This document shows, piece by piece, positions 1-8,140 of a stretch of 64,000 bases of DNA (its first letter is position 1; the number at the start of each line of letters is the position of its first letter). Position numbers and translations under genes: made by a program. The notes beneath the pieces are model-generated. The model had not been told where the DNA came from, did not search any database, and saw only the letters and a list, made by a program, of their open reading frames with translations. Origin of the DNA: Lachnospiraceae bacterium (GTDB lineage: Bacteria; Bacillota; Clostridia; Lachnospirales; Lachnospiraceae); NCBI GenBank assembly GCA_024692905.1, contig JAILLY010000076.1, positions 20,597 through 84,596 on the forward strand, written 5' to 3'.

Positions 1-3000
1 TAATTTCCCTTAAACGTGACCGTCAGAGTGGCAAGACCGTTCTTTTTGGTCTCATCGCTTATATTCTTATTGTTGGCGTAGCCAACGCTGTAATCCCTGC
101 CTTCGGTCAAAAGCTTCATGCCATCGTAAACATGCGGCACCGGTTTTTGCGCCTCTCCGGTATAGGGATATGACGCATGGAGCCCGCCGATCCATATATC
201 GGTCTCAACTGTCTGCTCGCCGTCTTTATCCGTTATCGTCTTCTGGACCTCTTCATCCCCGACCTTGATGACAGTCTCCGTAGTCGGATTCCCGTCCTCA
301 TCCTGACCGTTCTGCTCTCCGATCGTTATGCTTCCCGGATCAAGGCCGGCATCTTCCGAAAGCTGTGAAAGGTCGCCGCTATCATCACCTGTGCCTTCCT
401 CTTTATAGGTTTCGTCCCCAAATTCATGACCGCATACGCATTTAACCTTCCTTATGCCGATATACAGAGTTTCGGCCGAAGGCGGCTTAACGATCTCGTA
501 TTCCCGCTCATCAACATGATTGCCGGGATCGACGGGGAGTTCCTCACCCCTGCACCTTAACTTACCGCAGATCCCGCAGTAAGTATCACCGCTGTACCCT
601 TTATTGCAGCAATCGGCAGCCTTATCACCATCGATCCTGACAGACTGGTGCAGGCATATCTCAAAGGGAACGCTCGCGTAGTCCGTATCATTGGTATCAC
701 TCGTATCCTCAGCTACAAGATATATCCTCCAGCGCTCTTTATAGTCTTCCGGCAGGGTAAAAGTCACACTTCCCTGAGTTTCCGTCCCGATATCAAACTC
801 CTGCAGATACCTTATATTCGCGCTGTTAACATTCCCCGGGGTATACTGCTTATCAAGGATCATTACCGCGATCCGGTCAGCCTCACCGGCATCCCGGCCT
901 TTTACGGAATAGGGAACAGTCACCCGGTCACCGTTTTTAACCGCATAGCTTCCGTGCTGCATCCAAATCTCCAGATCATCATCGACGACCTCAAGCTTGT
1001 ATTCCGATCCGGTTATTCCGGGTGCTCCCCAGACAAGCCTTGAAAAGACGACTCTTTGGGGATCAATGTTTAAGGCGGGGCTGACTCCGATACCGTCATC
1101 CGTTATCATTTCCCAGTCATGTGCTATCAGGCCGTCGGGCTGCACCGTACCCATTGTAGAATAAAATGTAGTAAAATCATCAACGGATCTTAACCACCAG
1201 GTCCTTCCCTCCGTATCATACCGCTTGATACGGTCAGGATCGCTTACATATCCGTAAGCAGGAGTACGCGCTTCATGTACCTGCAGGATAAATACCTTGT
1301 CTCCGTAAAGCGGAACGCTCTTATCTTCGGGCCGGCCGGAATCCTTGCCTTTTACGCTCGCCGCGATGGCACTTATCTCCTTCCCGGTGAAATTATCCCG
1401 GTTAAGGAAACCCAAGCCGCTCTCCGAATTGAGCCATTTCTGCAGCGCGCTCCCCTTCCAGTCCATATTCCGGCTGTCAAACCTTCTGTAATCCAGTATC
1501 CTGTCACAATCCATGAAGAGACTTCCGTTTTCGGCGCCGAAATCCCGGGAAGAAGGATCAAGGACCCTGTACTTAACGGGATCCGGAGTGCCGTTAAGCG
1601 CGGTATCATACCTTCCGAAATATACATAATCCCAGCCGCCGCCATGGACCGGGTCGGGATTTCCTATAGGCGAAGCTGCAAGGCCCGCGATATATTTATC
1701 CGAACCGCTCATTGTGACTGTCACACGATAAGCCTGTCCGCGGCCGGTACTGTCGTCTCCCTTGGCCCTGTACCATACATGGTAGGTTCCCGGCGCGATC
1801 GCAGAGGGAACATCTTCACTCCAGCCCGTTGCCGGCACATCCTTACCGCTTTTTGATATACAGTATTCGATGCCCGGATCGCCCTCTCCGGCAGTCACAA
1901 GTTCCTTAAGGGTCCCGTCCGCGCTAAGTCCGGGTACCGCCTCAGGCGCCGTTATGATCCTTGCCCTCACGGGCATCAGAGCCTCTGTCGGCTCACTTGC
2001 CAGGTAGGTTCCGTATTGCCCGTCATCCCCCGATCTGGCCACAAGATATACCTTCCATCCGTCTTCAAAGTCTGATGGTATATCAAAAGATACAGTCCCG
2101 TTAGCGGCTCCTTCCGGGTGCTGATATGCAAACAGGTGCTTTATCTCTGCGTTGTTGGCATTCCCGGGCGCATATTCCTTATCAAGTATCAGAATAAGCA
2201 CATCACAGGATCCGCGGCCTATATCACCTTTTATCTCATACGGAATGCTTACGGAATCATACGTCTGCACGATCCCATCCTGATCGGGGATTATCTCATC
2301 GACATTTTCGCCTTTTTTGTCTGCGATCACCGTGAGCCTGTATACCGCTCCGGGCTCCCCGGCTTTACCGCTCACAAGGCTCGTAAAGAGTATGCTGTTC
2401 AGCTTTACGTTAAGCGCAGGGCTTAAATACATATACTGTTTCTGCCCCGCATCCCTCGGATCAACGTTTATCCTGATCGATCCGGCATCCGAAACAAGGC
2501 CCGCGCTGTTAAAGCCCGATCCCTGTTCGCCCGCTGCCCGCAGGTTCCACCATGAGGCACCCTCTGCTCCTTCTTTGATCCTTGAAGCATCCTCCCCATA
2601 TCCGTAGGAGGCATTCGCCGCCTCTCCCGGCGAAAGCAAAAATACCTTCTCACCCGAAAGTGCTGAGAATTCCTCCGTATCTTCGTCACCTTCCGCCTTC
2701 TGCGTTTTTGTACTTCCGCCGATCGCGTCCGCTTCAAAGTATCTTAACCATTGCCAGGAAAGGTATCCGTTAACCGGGTCGTTAAGGAAAGCCTTAGAAC
2801 TGCTTTCTGCCCATGTATCGGCGGTTTCAACACCGGATCTCTTATATACACCGTCATAGTCAAGCAGGAGGCTTCCTCCGTCGATCGAAAAATCACCGGA
2901 AGCGGGATCAAGGGCCCTGAACTTACCCGGTCCCGACGACGGAGCGGCTAAGTCTTTTCCGAAATAAACATAACTGAAGCCCCCGCCGTTTACGCTGTCA

Positions 3001-4568
3001 GGTGCACATAACAGCCCGGTCCCCAGTCCCGTTTCCGATACCAGGTCGCCGGGTATACCCGCCTTTTTGATCTCAACAGTGACGCACCCCGCTTCCGAAT
3101 TGGCAAGCGAACCATAACCGTTGGCGTAATACCAGACATAGTAGGTACCCACTTCCCGGCCGGCAGGTATCTCATCACTCCACCCGTCAGCCGGCACATC
3201 GGAAGCATTATTCCCGAGTGCGTACTTTATCCCGTAAGGTGCCCTTCCGGGGGTGACCAGTTGTTTGTCAGTACCGTCGTACACAAGCCCCGATACCGCA
3301 ACAGGGCGGTCATATATCCTTACCGACGAAGGCATCGTTATCATTACCGGATAAGACGCATAATCCGTTTCCGTGCCTTCATTTACCGTCTCGGCGACAA
3401 GATAAGTTATCCATGACGGATCATATCCGATGGGAATGCTGAAACTGCCGGAACCGGCATTCACATTACTGCCGCTTAACTTCTGATAAAACTTAACGGA
3501 AGAATCATAATCCTCGAAATATCCGTCCAGCATGACTATGGATACCTGATTGACATTTCCCGAATGATCCCCGCTTAAGCTGTATCGTACATTCATGTTA
3601 CTGCCGTCGTCCGTAGTGATCTCCACGGGGTTTACGACAATATCCTCATCAAGAAGGGACAGTTTATACTCCGATCCCGCTTCCGACGCATTTCCGCTAA
3701 GGAGCGAGGTGAAAACGATCGAATCGATCCCTATGTTAAATGCAGGGCAGACATTCGCCATAACCGAGGGTGCTCTGCCTGCCACCGTATAATTCATTCC
3801 GATTATCCCGTTAAGGATAGCGCCGTTGTCATTTACCGGGGACCTTAGGTACCAGCACCTGTCCTGTGCCGGGGAGTATTTGCTCCGGGGTGCCGTGGTA
3901 CCGTATCCGTACGATGGCCTGACGGCCTCAACTCCGTCAAGGAGGAATATCCTGTCATTATCAAGAGGGCAGTAACGGTTCTTCACTGTACCGTCCGGAC
4001 TGCCGTCATTCTCATCGGGTGCCGCCTTGCTGCTTGACGCAATGGAAGATATCTCAAGCTGTGTAAAATCCTGCGTAAAATCTCCGGTACCGTAAGTTTC
4101 CGTACCGTTTAAGAACTTCTTGACAGAGCTTGTCCTCCAGTCGGTTTCACTAAAGATATCAAACTGCATCTGACGAACCGAAACATCACAGTCAAGCAAA
4201 AGGCTTCCGCCCTCAACACCGAAAATATCCGAATACTTGTCAAGCACGCGGTATCTTATGGGATCAGGAGTATCATCTCCGTCAGTATCGTACCTGCCGT
4301 AATACACATAACACCACCCGCCGCCGTTATCCTTATCGGGCCTGCACAGTGCATTGGTCCGCACTCCTACCACCCTTCTGTCGTATGCGCCGTTACCGTC
4401 GCGGGTCATATCCACACCGGTCTCATCCTGCAATATGTCCTCTGCCCATACATGTGCGGCGAAAAGCTCTGCCGGGAGCATCCCCGTAATGAGCACACCG
4501 GCAAGTACCATTGCGGTTATCTTTCTTATCATCTTCGTCTTTTTATCATTCACCATATGCGTTCTCAT
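1..4568 (-). CDS. Large secreted surface protein with three DUF6273-like modules (3' end outside window)
   Basis: An open minus-strand frame runs from an ATG at 4568 to the window edge, about 1520 residues without a stop. An in-frame ATG at 4556 is also possible. A basic N-terminus and hydrophobic stretch ending near residue 41 look like a signal peptide. Three copies of a module of roughly 200 residues start near residues 80, 528 and 976, each opening with GGG-(W/F)-x-YVY(F/Y)G and containing a motif like WWLRS. This resembles DUF6273, common in Lachnospiraceae surface proteins. After copies 1 and 2, near residues 426 and 884, comes an Ig-like segment with the motif (E/Q)LVT.G. Near residue 1322 there is a Cys-rich segment (GYSGDTYCGICG), and near 1474 the start of a further Ig/MBG-like domain (YTGEAQKPV). 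A cell-surface adhesin or scaffold role is inferred; the anchor would lie outside the window. Confidence 0.8.
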   Translation of the reverse strand, partial: MRTHMVNDKKTKMIRKITAMVLAGVLITGMLPAELFAAHVWAEDILQDETGVDMTRDGNGAYDRRVVGVRTNALCRPDKDNGGGWCYVYYGRYDTDGDDTPDPIRYRVLDKYSDIFGVEGGSLLLDCDVSVRQMQFDIFSETDWRTSSVKKFLNGTETYGTGDFTQDFTQLEISSIASSSKAAPDENDGSPDGTVKNRYCPLDNDRIFLLDGVEAVRPSYGYGTTAPRSKYSPAQDRCWYLRSPVNDNGAILNGIIGMNYTVAGRAPSVMANVCPAFNIGIDSIVFTSLLSGNASEAGSEYKLSLLDEDIVVNPVEITTDDGSNMNVRYSLSGDHSGNVNQVSIVMLDGYFEDYDSSVKFYQKLSGSNVNAGSGSFSIPIGYDPSWITYLVAETVNEGTETDYASYPVMITMPSSVRIYDRPVAVSGLVYDGTDKQLVTPGRAPYGIKYALGNNASDVPADGWSDEIPAGREVGTYYVWYYANGYGSLANSEAGCVTVEIKKAGIPGDLVSETGLGTGLLCAPDSVNGGGFSYVYFGKDLAAPSSGPGKFRALDPASGDFSIDGGSLLLDYDGVYKRSGVETADTWAESSSKAFLNDPVNGYLSWQWLRYFEADAIGGSTKTQKAEGDEDTEEFSALSGEKVFLLSPGEAANASYGYGEDASRIKEGAEGASWWNLRAAGEQGSGFNSAGLVSDAGSIRINVDPRDAGQKQYMYLSPALNVKLNSILFTSLVSGKAGEPGAVYRLTVIADKKGENVDEIIPDQDGIVQTYDSVSIPYEIKGDIGRGSCDVLILILDKEYAPGNANNAEIKHLFAYQHPEGAANGTVSFDIPSDFEDGWKVYLVARSGDDGQYGTYLASEPTEALMPVRARIITAPEAVPGLSADGTLKELVTAGEGDPGIEYCISKSGKDVPATGWSEDVPSAIAPGTYHVWYRAKGDDSTGRGQAYRVTVTMSGSDKYIAGLAASPIGNPDPVHGGGWDYVYFGRYDTALNGTPDPVKYRVLDPSSRDFGAENGSLFMDCDRILDYRRFDSRNMDWKGSALQKWLNSESGLGFLNRDNFTGKEISAIAASVKGKDSGRPEDKSVPLYGDKVFILQVHEARTPAYGYVSDPDRIKRYDTEGRTWWLRSVDDFTTFYSTMGTVQPDGLIAHDWEMITDDGIGVSPALNIDPQRVVFSRLVWGAPGITGSEYKLEVVDDDLEIWMQHGSYAVKNGDRVTVPYSVKGRDAGEADRIAVMILDKQYTPGNVNSANIRYLQEFDIGTETQGSVTFTLPEDYKERWRIYLVAEDTSDTNDTDYASVPFEICLHQSVRIDGDKAADCCNKGYSGDTYCGICGKLRCRGEELPVDPGNHVDEREYEIVKPPSAETLYIGIRKVKCVCGHEFGDETYKEEGTGDDSGDLSQLSEDAGLDPGSITIGEQNGQDEDGNPTTETVIKVGDEEVQKTITDKDGEQTVETDIWIGGLHASYPYTGEAQKPVPHVYDGMKLLTEGRDYSVGYANNKNISDETKKNGLATLTVTFKGN

Positions 4569-4631
4569 ATAATATGTACCCCTGAAATACTATCCGTAAA
4601 AGCCGCAGATAAGCCCATTTTTACGAATATT

Positions 4632-4660
4632 ATTATATCATGGGACATTGCAAGTATCAA
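4632..4660 (-). promoter_or_regulatory. Promoter of the surface protein gene
   Basis: On the minus strand TTGATA (4655-4660) is followed after exactly 17 bases by a perfect TATAAT (4632-4637). The distance to the ATG is about 60 bases. It is back to back with the promoter at 4703-4731. Confidence 0.7.
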
Positions 4661-4669
4661 TCCCGACCG

Positions 4670-4679
4670 GTTTACATAA
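4670..4679 (+). repeat. GTTTACATAA decamer, intergenic copy
   Basis: One of six exact copies of this decamer in the window. It lies just upstream of the -35 box of the minus-strand surface protein promoter, between the two divergent promoters. The other copies are at 31512, 31665, 31701, 32265 and 33553. Confidence 0.7.
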
Positions 4680-4702
4680 CGATCCCACTGCACCGCCTGC
4701 GA

Positions 4703-4731
4703 TTGATTATTATGTCAAAATGTAATATGAT
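4703..4731 (+). promoter_or_regulatory. Promoter of the small secreted protein gene
   Basis: TTGATT (4703-4708), a 17-base spacer, then TATGAT (4726-4731). The predicted transcript has a leader of about 58 bases before the start codon at 4797. Confidence 0.6.
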
Positions 4732-4796
4732 ATATATTACCCTTATGTACAGATCATATGGGTGAATAAAAAATGCGACACCAAGGAGGTATGACT

Positions 4797-5282
4797 ATGA
4801 GAAAGATCGCTAAGTTTCTGGTAATATCCGCAATACTGACCGTACTGTTTGCAATGCCCGTTATGGCAAGGGAGGTAAGCTTCTCTTCCGAGAATACCGA
4901 TTATCTTATCACCCTGTTAAAGGGAAATGAGGCAAAGCTTACAGGCGCACTTAATGAATATGCCAAGGTTCAGGCAGGCCCTTCGGCTCAGGCAGCCATA
5001 GCAAGGCAGACCGCTATCGTTAATTCACAGATAGCTGCGGTAAACAAGGAATGCTCGCAGAATCACATCCAGTTCCTTAATACCAGGCTTAATAATGCAA
5101 AGAAGGTTGAAGCAACCCGCTTAAACCAGCTTAACTACTTCAAGGGTCTCTATGCTGTAAGTTCTTCATGGGCTCCGCAGGTTGCAGTTGCCCAGGCTGA
5201 ATATGATTCGGCCGCAGCGATCACCGCTTCGGTTGAAGCAGATCTTGCAGCAGCCAAGGTTAAGCTTGCTCCTTATCTTTGA
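4797..5282 (+). CDS. Small secreted alanine-rich helical protein
   Basis: The 161-residue product starts at the ATG at 4797, seven bases after a perfect AAGGAGG (4783-4789); an ATG at 4791 is too close to that site. Residues 1-22 form a signal peptide with a likely cut after PVMA. The mature part of about 139 residues is rich in Ala, Gln, Asn and Leu. It looks like a two- or three-helix coiled coil, with one cysteine and no recognisable catalytic motif. The gene is monocistronic, with its own promoter and a strong terminator. The consensus signals suggest abundant expression. I do not recognise a family; a periplasm-side or extracellular structural protein is a guess. Confidence 0.75.
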   Translation: MRKIAKFLVISAILTVLFAMPVMAREVSFSSENTDYLITLLKGNEAKLTGALNEYAKVQAGPSAQAAIARQTAIVNSQIAAVNKECSQNHIQFLNTRLNNAKKVEATRLNQLNYFKGLYAVSSSWAPQVAVAQAEYDSAAAITASVEADLAAAKVKLAPYL

Positions 5283-5314
5283 TTCTCATCAAAACGTAAA
5301 ATGGGATGAAACAT

Positions 5315-5344
5315 AAAGGACTCCGGTTTGAACCGGAGTCCTTT
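5315..5344. terminator. Bidirectional terminator between converging genes
   Basis: A perfect 12-bp stem (AAAGGACTCCGG / CCGGAGTCCTTT) closes a 6-base TTTGAA loop. A-rich and T-rich ends on both sides let it serve the plus-strand gene ending at 5282 and the minus-strand gene ending at 5365. Confidence 0.85.
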
Positions 5345-5364
5345 ACATTTATCCGAAACGCTTC

Positions 5365-7047
5365 CTACGATGCCTGAACCATCCTCTTATCAGCTACCGA
5401 TACCTTCTTGGCATTATCGGGATCCGGATCCAGTACAGAGAAAGCGATGTTAGTCGCATGATCGGCAACCCTCTCAAGACCCGATACCACATCGGAGAAC
5501 AGCATGCCGGCTTCAGGAGTGCATTCGTTCCTTGTCATTCTGGCTATATGCTGCCGCTGGAGTTCCCTTTCCTTCTCATCAACGGCATCCTCAAGCGAAA
5601 GGATATCGCGCAGATGCTCATCCGCTCCGGTCGAGAACATATCTATCGCAAAACGTATAAGGGTGTTTACCATATCAAGCATCTCACCCATCTCCTTCAT
5701 GGCGTCACGCGAGAAATCGATACCCTTTTCCTTTCTCTGCCTTGCCGAATCCGCCACGTTCTCGGCATGATCTCCTATTCTTTCTATATCATTCACCACA
5801 TGGAACAGTCCGCCGATGCTCTTGGCATCGTCAACGGGCAGATTGGTCTGGCTTATCTTGACAAGGTAATTTGTTATCTCATGGTTAAGGAAGTTGATAT
5901 TTTCTTCGACCACATATACTTCCTCTATATCCTCTTCATCCAGGGTGACCAGTGCATTCATTGCACGGTTTAAGTTCTCGTTTGCCAAAAGAGCCATCCT
6001 CTCAAGCTCCTTTGTAACTTCAAACACAGCCGTAGCCGGAGAGAATATATTCTTGCCGCCGATATATTCAAGCTGGAGATTGGCACGGTATCCGATCGCC
6101 TTATCCTCACCCGGAACGATAAGGTAGGTGATCTTAACAAGGAGACCCGCAAACGGGAACAGTATCGCAACCTGGAACAGCTTGAAGATGGTATGCGCGT
6201 TAGCAACCTGACGTCCCAGGTTATCACCCGATACACGGTGCAGGAGCGAAACCACCCACTCCATACCGAATACGAGAATTATATACATGATGATCGTACC
6301 GATCACGTTGAACAGAAGATGTATAAGGGCTGCTCTCTTGGCGTTCTTCTTTCCGGATAAAGACGTTATCAACGCAGTCGCGCAGGCGCCTATGTTACAT
6401 CCGAGTATGATGAACAGACATATACGGATATCAAGCAGGCCCTGGTTGGCCATTACAAGGATGATACTGACCGTAACCGAAGAGCTCTGGATTATCGCGG
6501 TTATTACCGTACCGATGAGTACTGCAAGAAAGGGGCTTGTGAGTGACCCGAAGAATGCGGGCACGGCCGGGATATCCTTAACATTGCCCATGGCTTCCGA
6601 CATTATCGCAAGACCCATGAACAATACACCGAAGCCGGTAAGTATCTCACCGACCTTCTGGATCATATCCTTTTTGATAAAGCAGAACATTATCACGCCT
6701 AAGAACACAAAAGCGGGGGCGTATTCGGAAAGGTTAAAAGAAACGAGCTGGGCGGTTACCGTGGTACCTATGTTGGCACCGAGTATAACGCCTACTGCCT
6801 GGGAAAGAGTCATGATGCCGGAATTTACGAAGGTAACGACCATCATGGTACAGGCACTTGACGACTGGATGATACCGGTAAAGATTATACCTACGATCAT
6901 CCCCATGAACCTGTTTTTCGTAAAAAATTCAAGGATATTTCGAAGCTTGGCTCCCGCCGTCTTCTCGATCCCCGAATTCATGAGGCTCATACCGAACAGG
7001 AACAGTCCGAGGCCTCCGGCCAATGTAAGCAACGTCGTCGCTATCAT
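5365..7047 (-). CDS. Na+/phosphate symporter with PhoU-like C-terminal domain
   Basis: The 560-residue product starts at the ATG at 7047, behind AGGGAGA; a longer frame up to 7098 lacks a better site. The N-terminal half has two Na/Pi-cotransporter repeats, each with the QSSS signature (GIIQSSSA and AIIQSSSV), spread over about eight membrane segments. The last 200 residues are soluble and helical, with the ERIGDHAENVAD and ERVADHATNIAF motifs of two PhoU repeats. This layout matches the NptA/YjbB family (COG1283), which imports or exports phosphate with sodium. The gene has its own promoter and shares a terminator with the gene ending at 5282. The direction of transport cannot be told from sequence. 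Confidence 0.92.
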   Translation of the reverse strand: MIATTLLTLAGGLGLFLFGMSLMNSGIEKTAGAKLRNILEFFTKNRFMGMIVGIIFTGIIQSSSACTMMVVTFVNSGIMTLSQAVGVILGANIGTTVTAQLVSFNLSEYAPAFVFLGVIMFCFIKKDMIQKVGEILTGFGVLFMGLAIMSEAMGNVKDIPAVPAFFGSLTSPFLAVLIGTVITAIIQSSSVTVSIILVMANQGLLDIRICLFIILGCNIGACATALITSLSGKKNAKRAALIHLLFNVIGTIIMYIILVFGMEWVVSLLHRVSGDNLGRQVANAHTIFKLFQVAILFPFAGLLVKITYLIVPGEDKAIGYRANLQLEYIGGKNIFSPATAVFEVTKELERMALLANENLNRAMNALVTLDEEDIEEVYVVEENINFLNHEITNYLVKISQTNLPVDDAKSIGGLFHVVNDIERIGDHAENVADSARQRKEKGIDFSRDAMKEMGEMLDMVNTLIRFAIDMFSTGADEHLRDILSLEDAVDEKERELQRQHIARMTRNECTPEAGMLFSDVVSGLERVADHATNIAFSVLDPDPDNAKKVSVADKRMVQAS

Positions 7048-7130
7048 AATTCTCCCTACCTTTACTGCCCTTACGATCGTTTCACGGGCAGTCATCATCA
7101 GATCCGTTTCACTATTTTCTCACAATTATG

Positions 7131-7159
7131 ATTTTAGTGTATGATTTTTCAAGATACAA
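7131..7159 (-). promoter_or_regulatory. Promoter of the Na+/phosphate symporter gene
   Basis: On the minus strand TTGTAT (7154-7159), a 17-base spacer, then TAAAAT (7131-7136). An overlapping alternative, TTGAAA with CATAAT after 16 bases, lies slightly downstream. Confidence 0.55.
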
Positions 7160-7197
7160 GGTGTTTATGGATTTTTGTTGAAAAATAACAAGGGTAT

Positions 7198-8133
7198 TCA
7201 GGTTTGGGGATGGTTTTTATGCCATTTTTCCCCTTCTGCCACATCATGCTTAAGCTGAGCCTTAAGTGCTTCAAGCGAATCAAACTTCATCTCGGGCCGC
7301 AGGAACTCATACAGGCTTACCGTAAGTTCTTCACCGTATATCTGCTCATCAAAATCATATATATACGTCTCAACACCGATGGGGGAAACTTCCCCTTCTA
7401 CCGTGGGCTTACGGCCGATATTTGTGATCGCATCATACCTTGTGCCGTTATGGTCGACCGAAGAAAAGTACACACCGTTCGGCGGGAGGAGTTTTAACTT
7501 GTCGGGGATAAGATTGACTGTCGGTATACCGAGCGAACGTCCTATCCTTCGTCCGTGCACGACCTCGCCGTAAAAGAAGTACGGATGAATGAGCATTTCA
7601 TTGGCTCCGGCGATATCTCCTTTTGCTATGCGTTCACGGATCAGGGTGGAGCTTATCTCACGATCGGAGTACCTTAACTTGCCGATCACTTCGACCTCAT
7701 ATCCGTACTCGTGCGCATGCCTTCTTAACATTTCACCGTCACCGAGTCCCCTGTGTCCGAACCGGCAGTCACTGCCCATGACGATGGCCTTCATGTTAAG
7801 GCTGCCCGTAAGATATTCGTCTATGAACGTTTCGGCACCGATCGATGCGGTCTTTTCATTGAACGGGAACTCGACCAGTATATCCGTACCGAGTTCTTCA
7901 AATATACGCCGCTTTTCCGCACGTGTCGTGAGTACTCCGGTCTCTTCACCCGTAAGAAGCGTTGAGGTCGGAACATCGAAGGTGAATACCGCAAGCTTTA
8001 ATCCCTGCCTGCGGTATTCATTCATCCTTGAGAAGATCCCGGCATGCCCCTTATGTATCCCGTCAAACTTGCCGATGGTCACAACCGTCGGATCCCCGAT
8101 ATGAAAATTTACGGTATCACATATTATCTGCAT
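7198..8133 (-). CDS. ribF: Bifunctional riboflavin kinase / FAD synthetase RibF
   Basis: The 311-residue product is the usual RibF length. The N-terminal nucleotidyltransferase domain (about 1-180) carries GKFDGIHKGH and makes FAD from FMN and ATP. A conserved SSTLIRERI segment closes it. The C-terminal riboflavin kinase domain (about 185-305) has HGRRIGRSLGIPTVN and converts riboflavin to FMN. In Firmicutes ribF usually follows truB directly. Here an 8.4-kb three-gene cassette separates them, and ribF starts only 7 bases after the C11 peptidase stop. Its transcription probably depends on read-through or on the cassette promoter at 16717-16745. Confidence 0.96.
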   Translation of the reverse strand: MQIICDTVNFHIGDPTVVTIGKFDGIHKGHAGIFSRMNEYRRQGLKLAVFTFDVPTSTLLTGEETGVLTTRAEKRRIFEELGTDILVEFPFNEKTASIGAETFIDEYLTGSLNMKAIVMGSDCRFGHRGLGDGEMLRRHAHEYGYEVEVIGKLRYSDREISSTLIRERIAKGDIAGANEMLIHPYFFYGEVVHGRRIGRSLGIPTVNLIPDKLKLLPPNGVYFSSVDHNGTRYDAITNIGRKPTVEGEVSPIGVETYIYDFDEQIYGEELTVSLYEFLRPEMKFDSLEALKAQLKHDVAEGEKWHKNHPQT

Positions 8134-8140
8134 ATAAAGA

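Noticed and set aside
648..3792. Several plus-strand frames in the left end
   Set aside because: All lie antisense to the open frame of the large surface protein, which has coherent repeated modules and a signal peptide.
6287..7144. A long plus-strand open frame of 285 residues over the symporter gene
   Set aside because: It is antisense to a well-supported membrane transporter, has no ribosome binding site, and its composition is that of a mirror frame.
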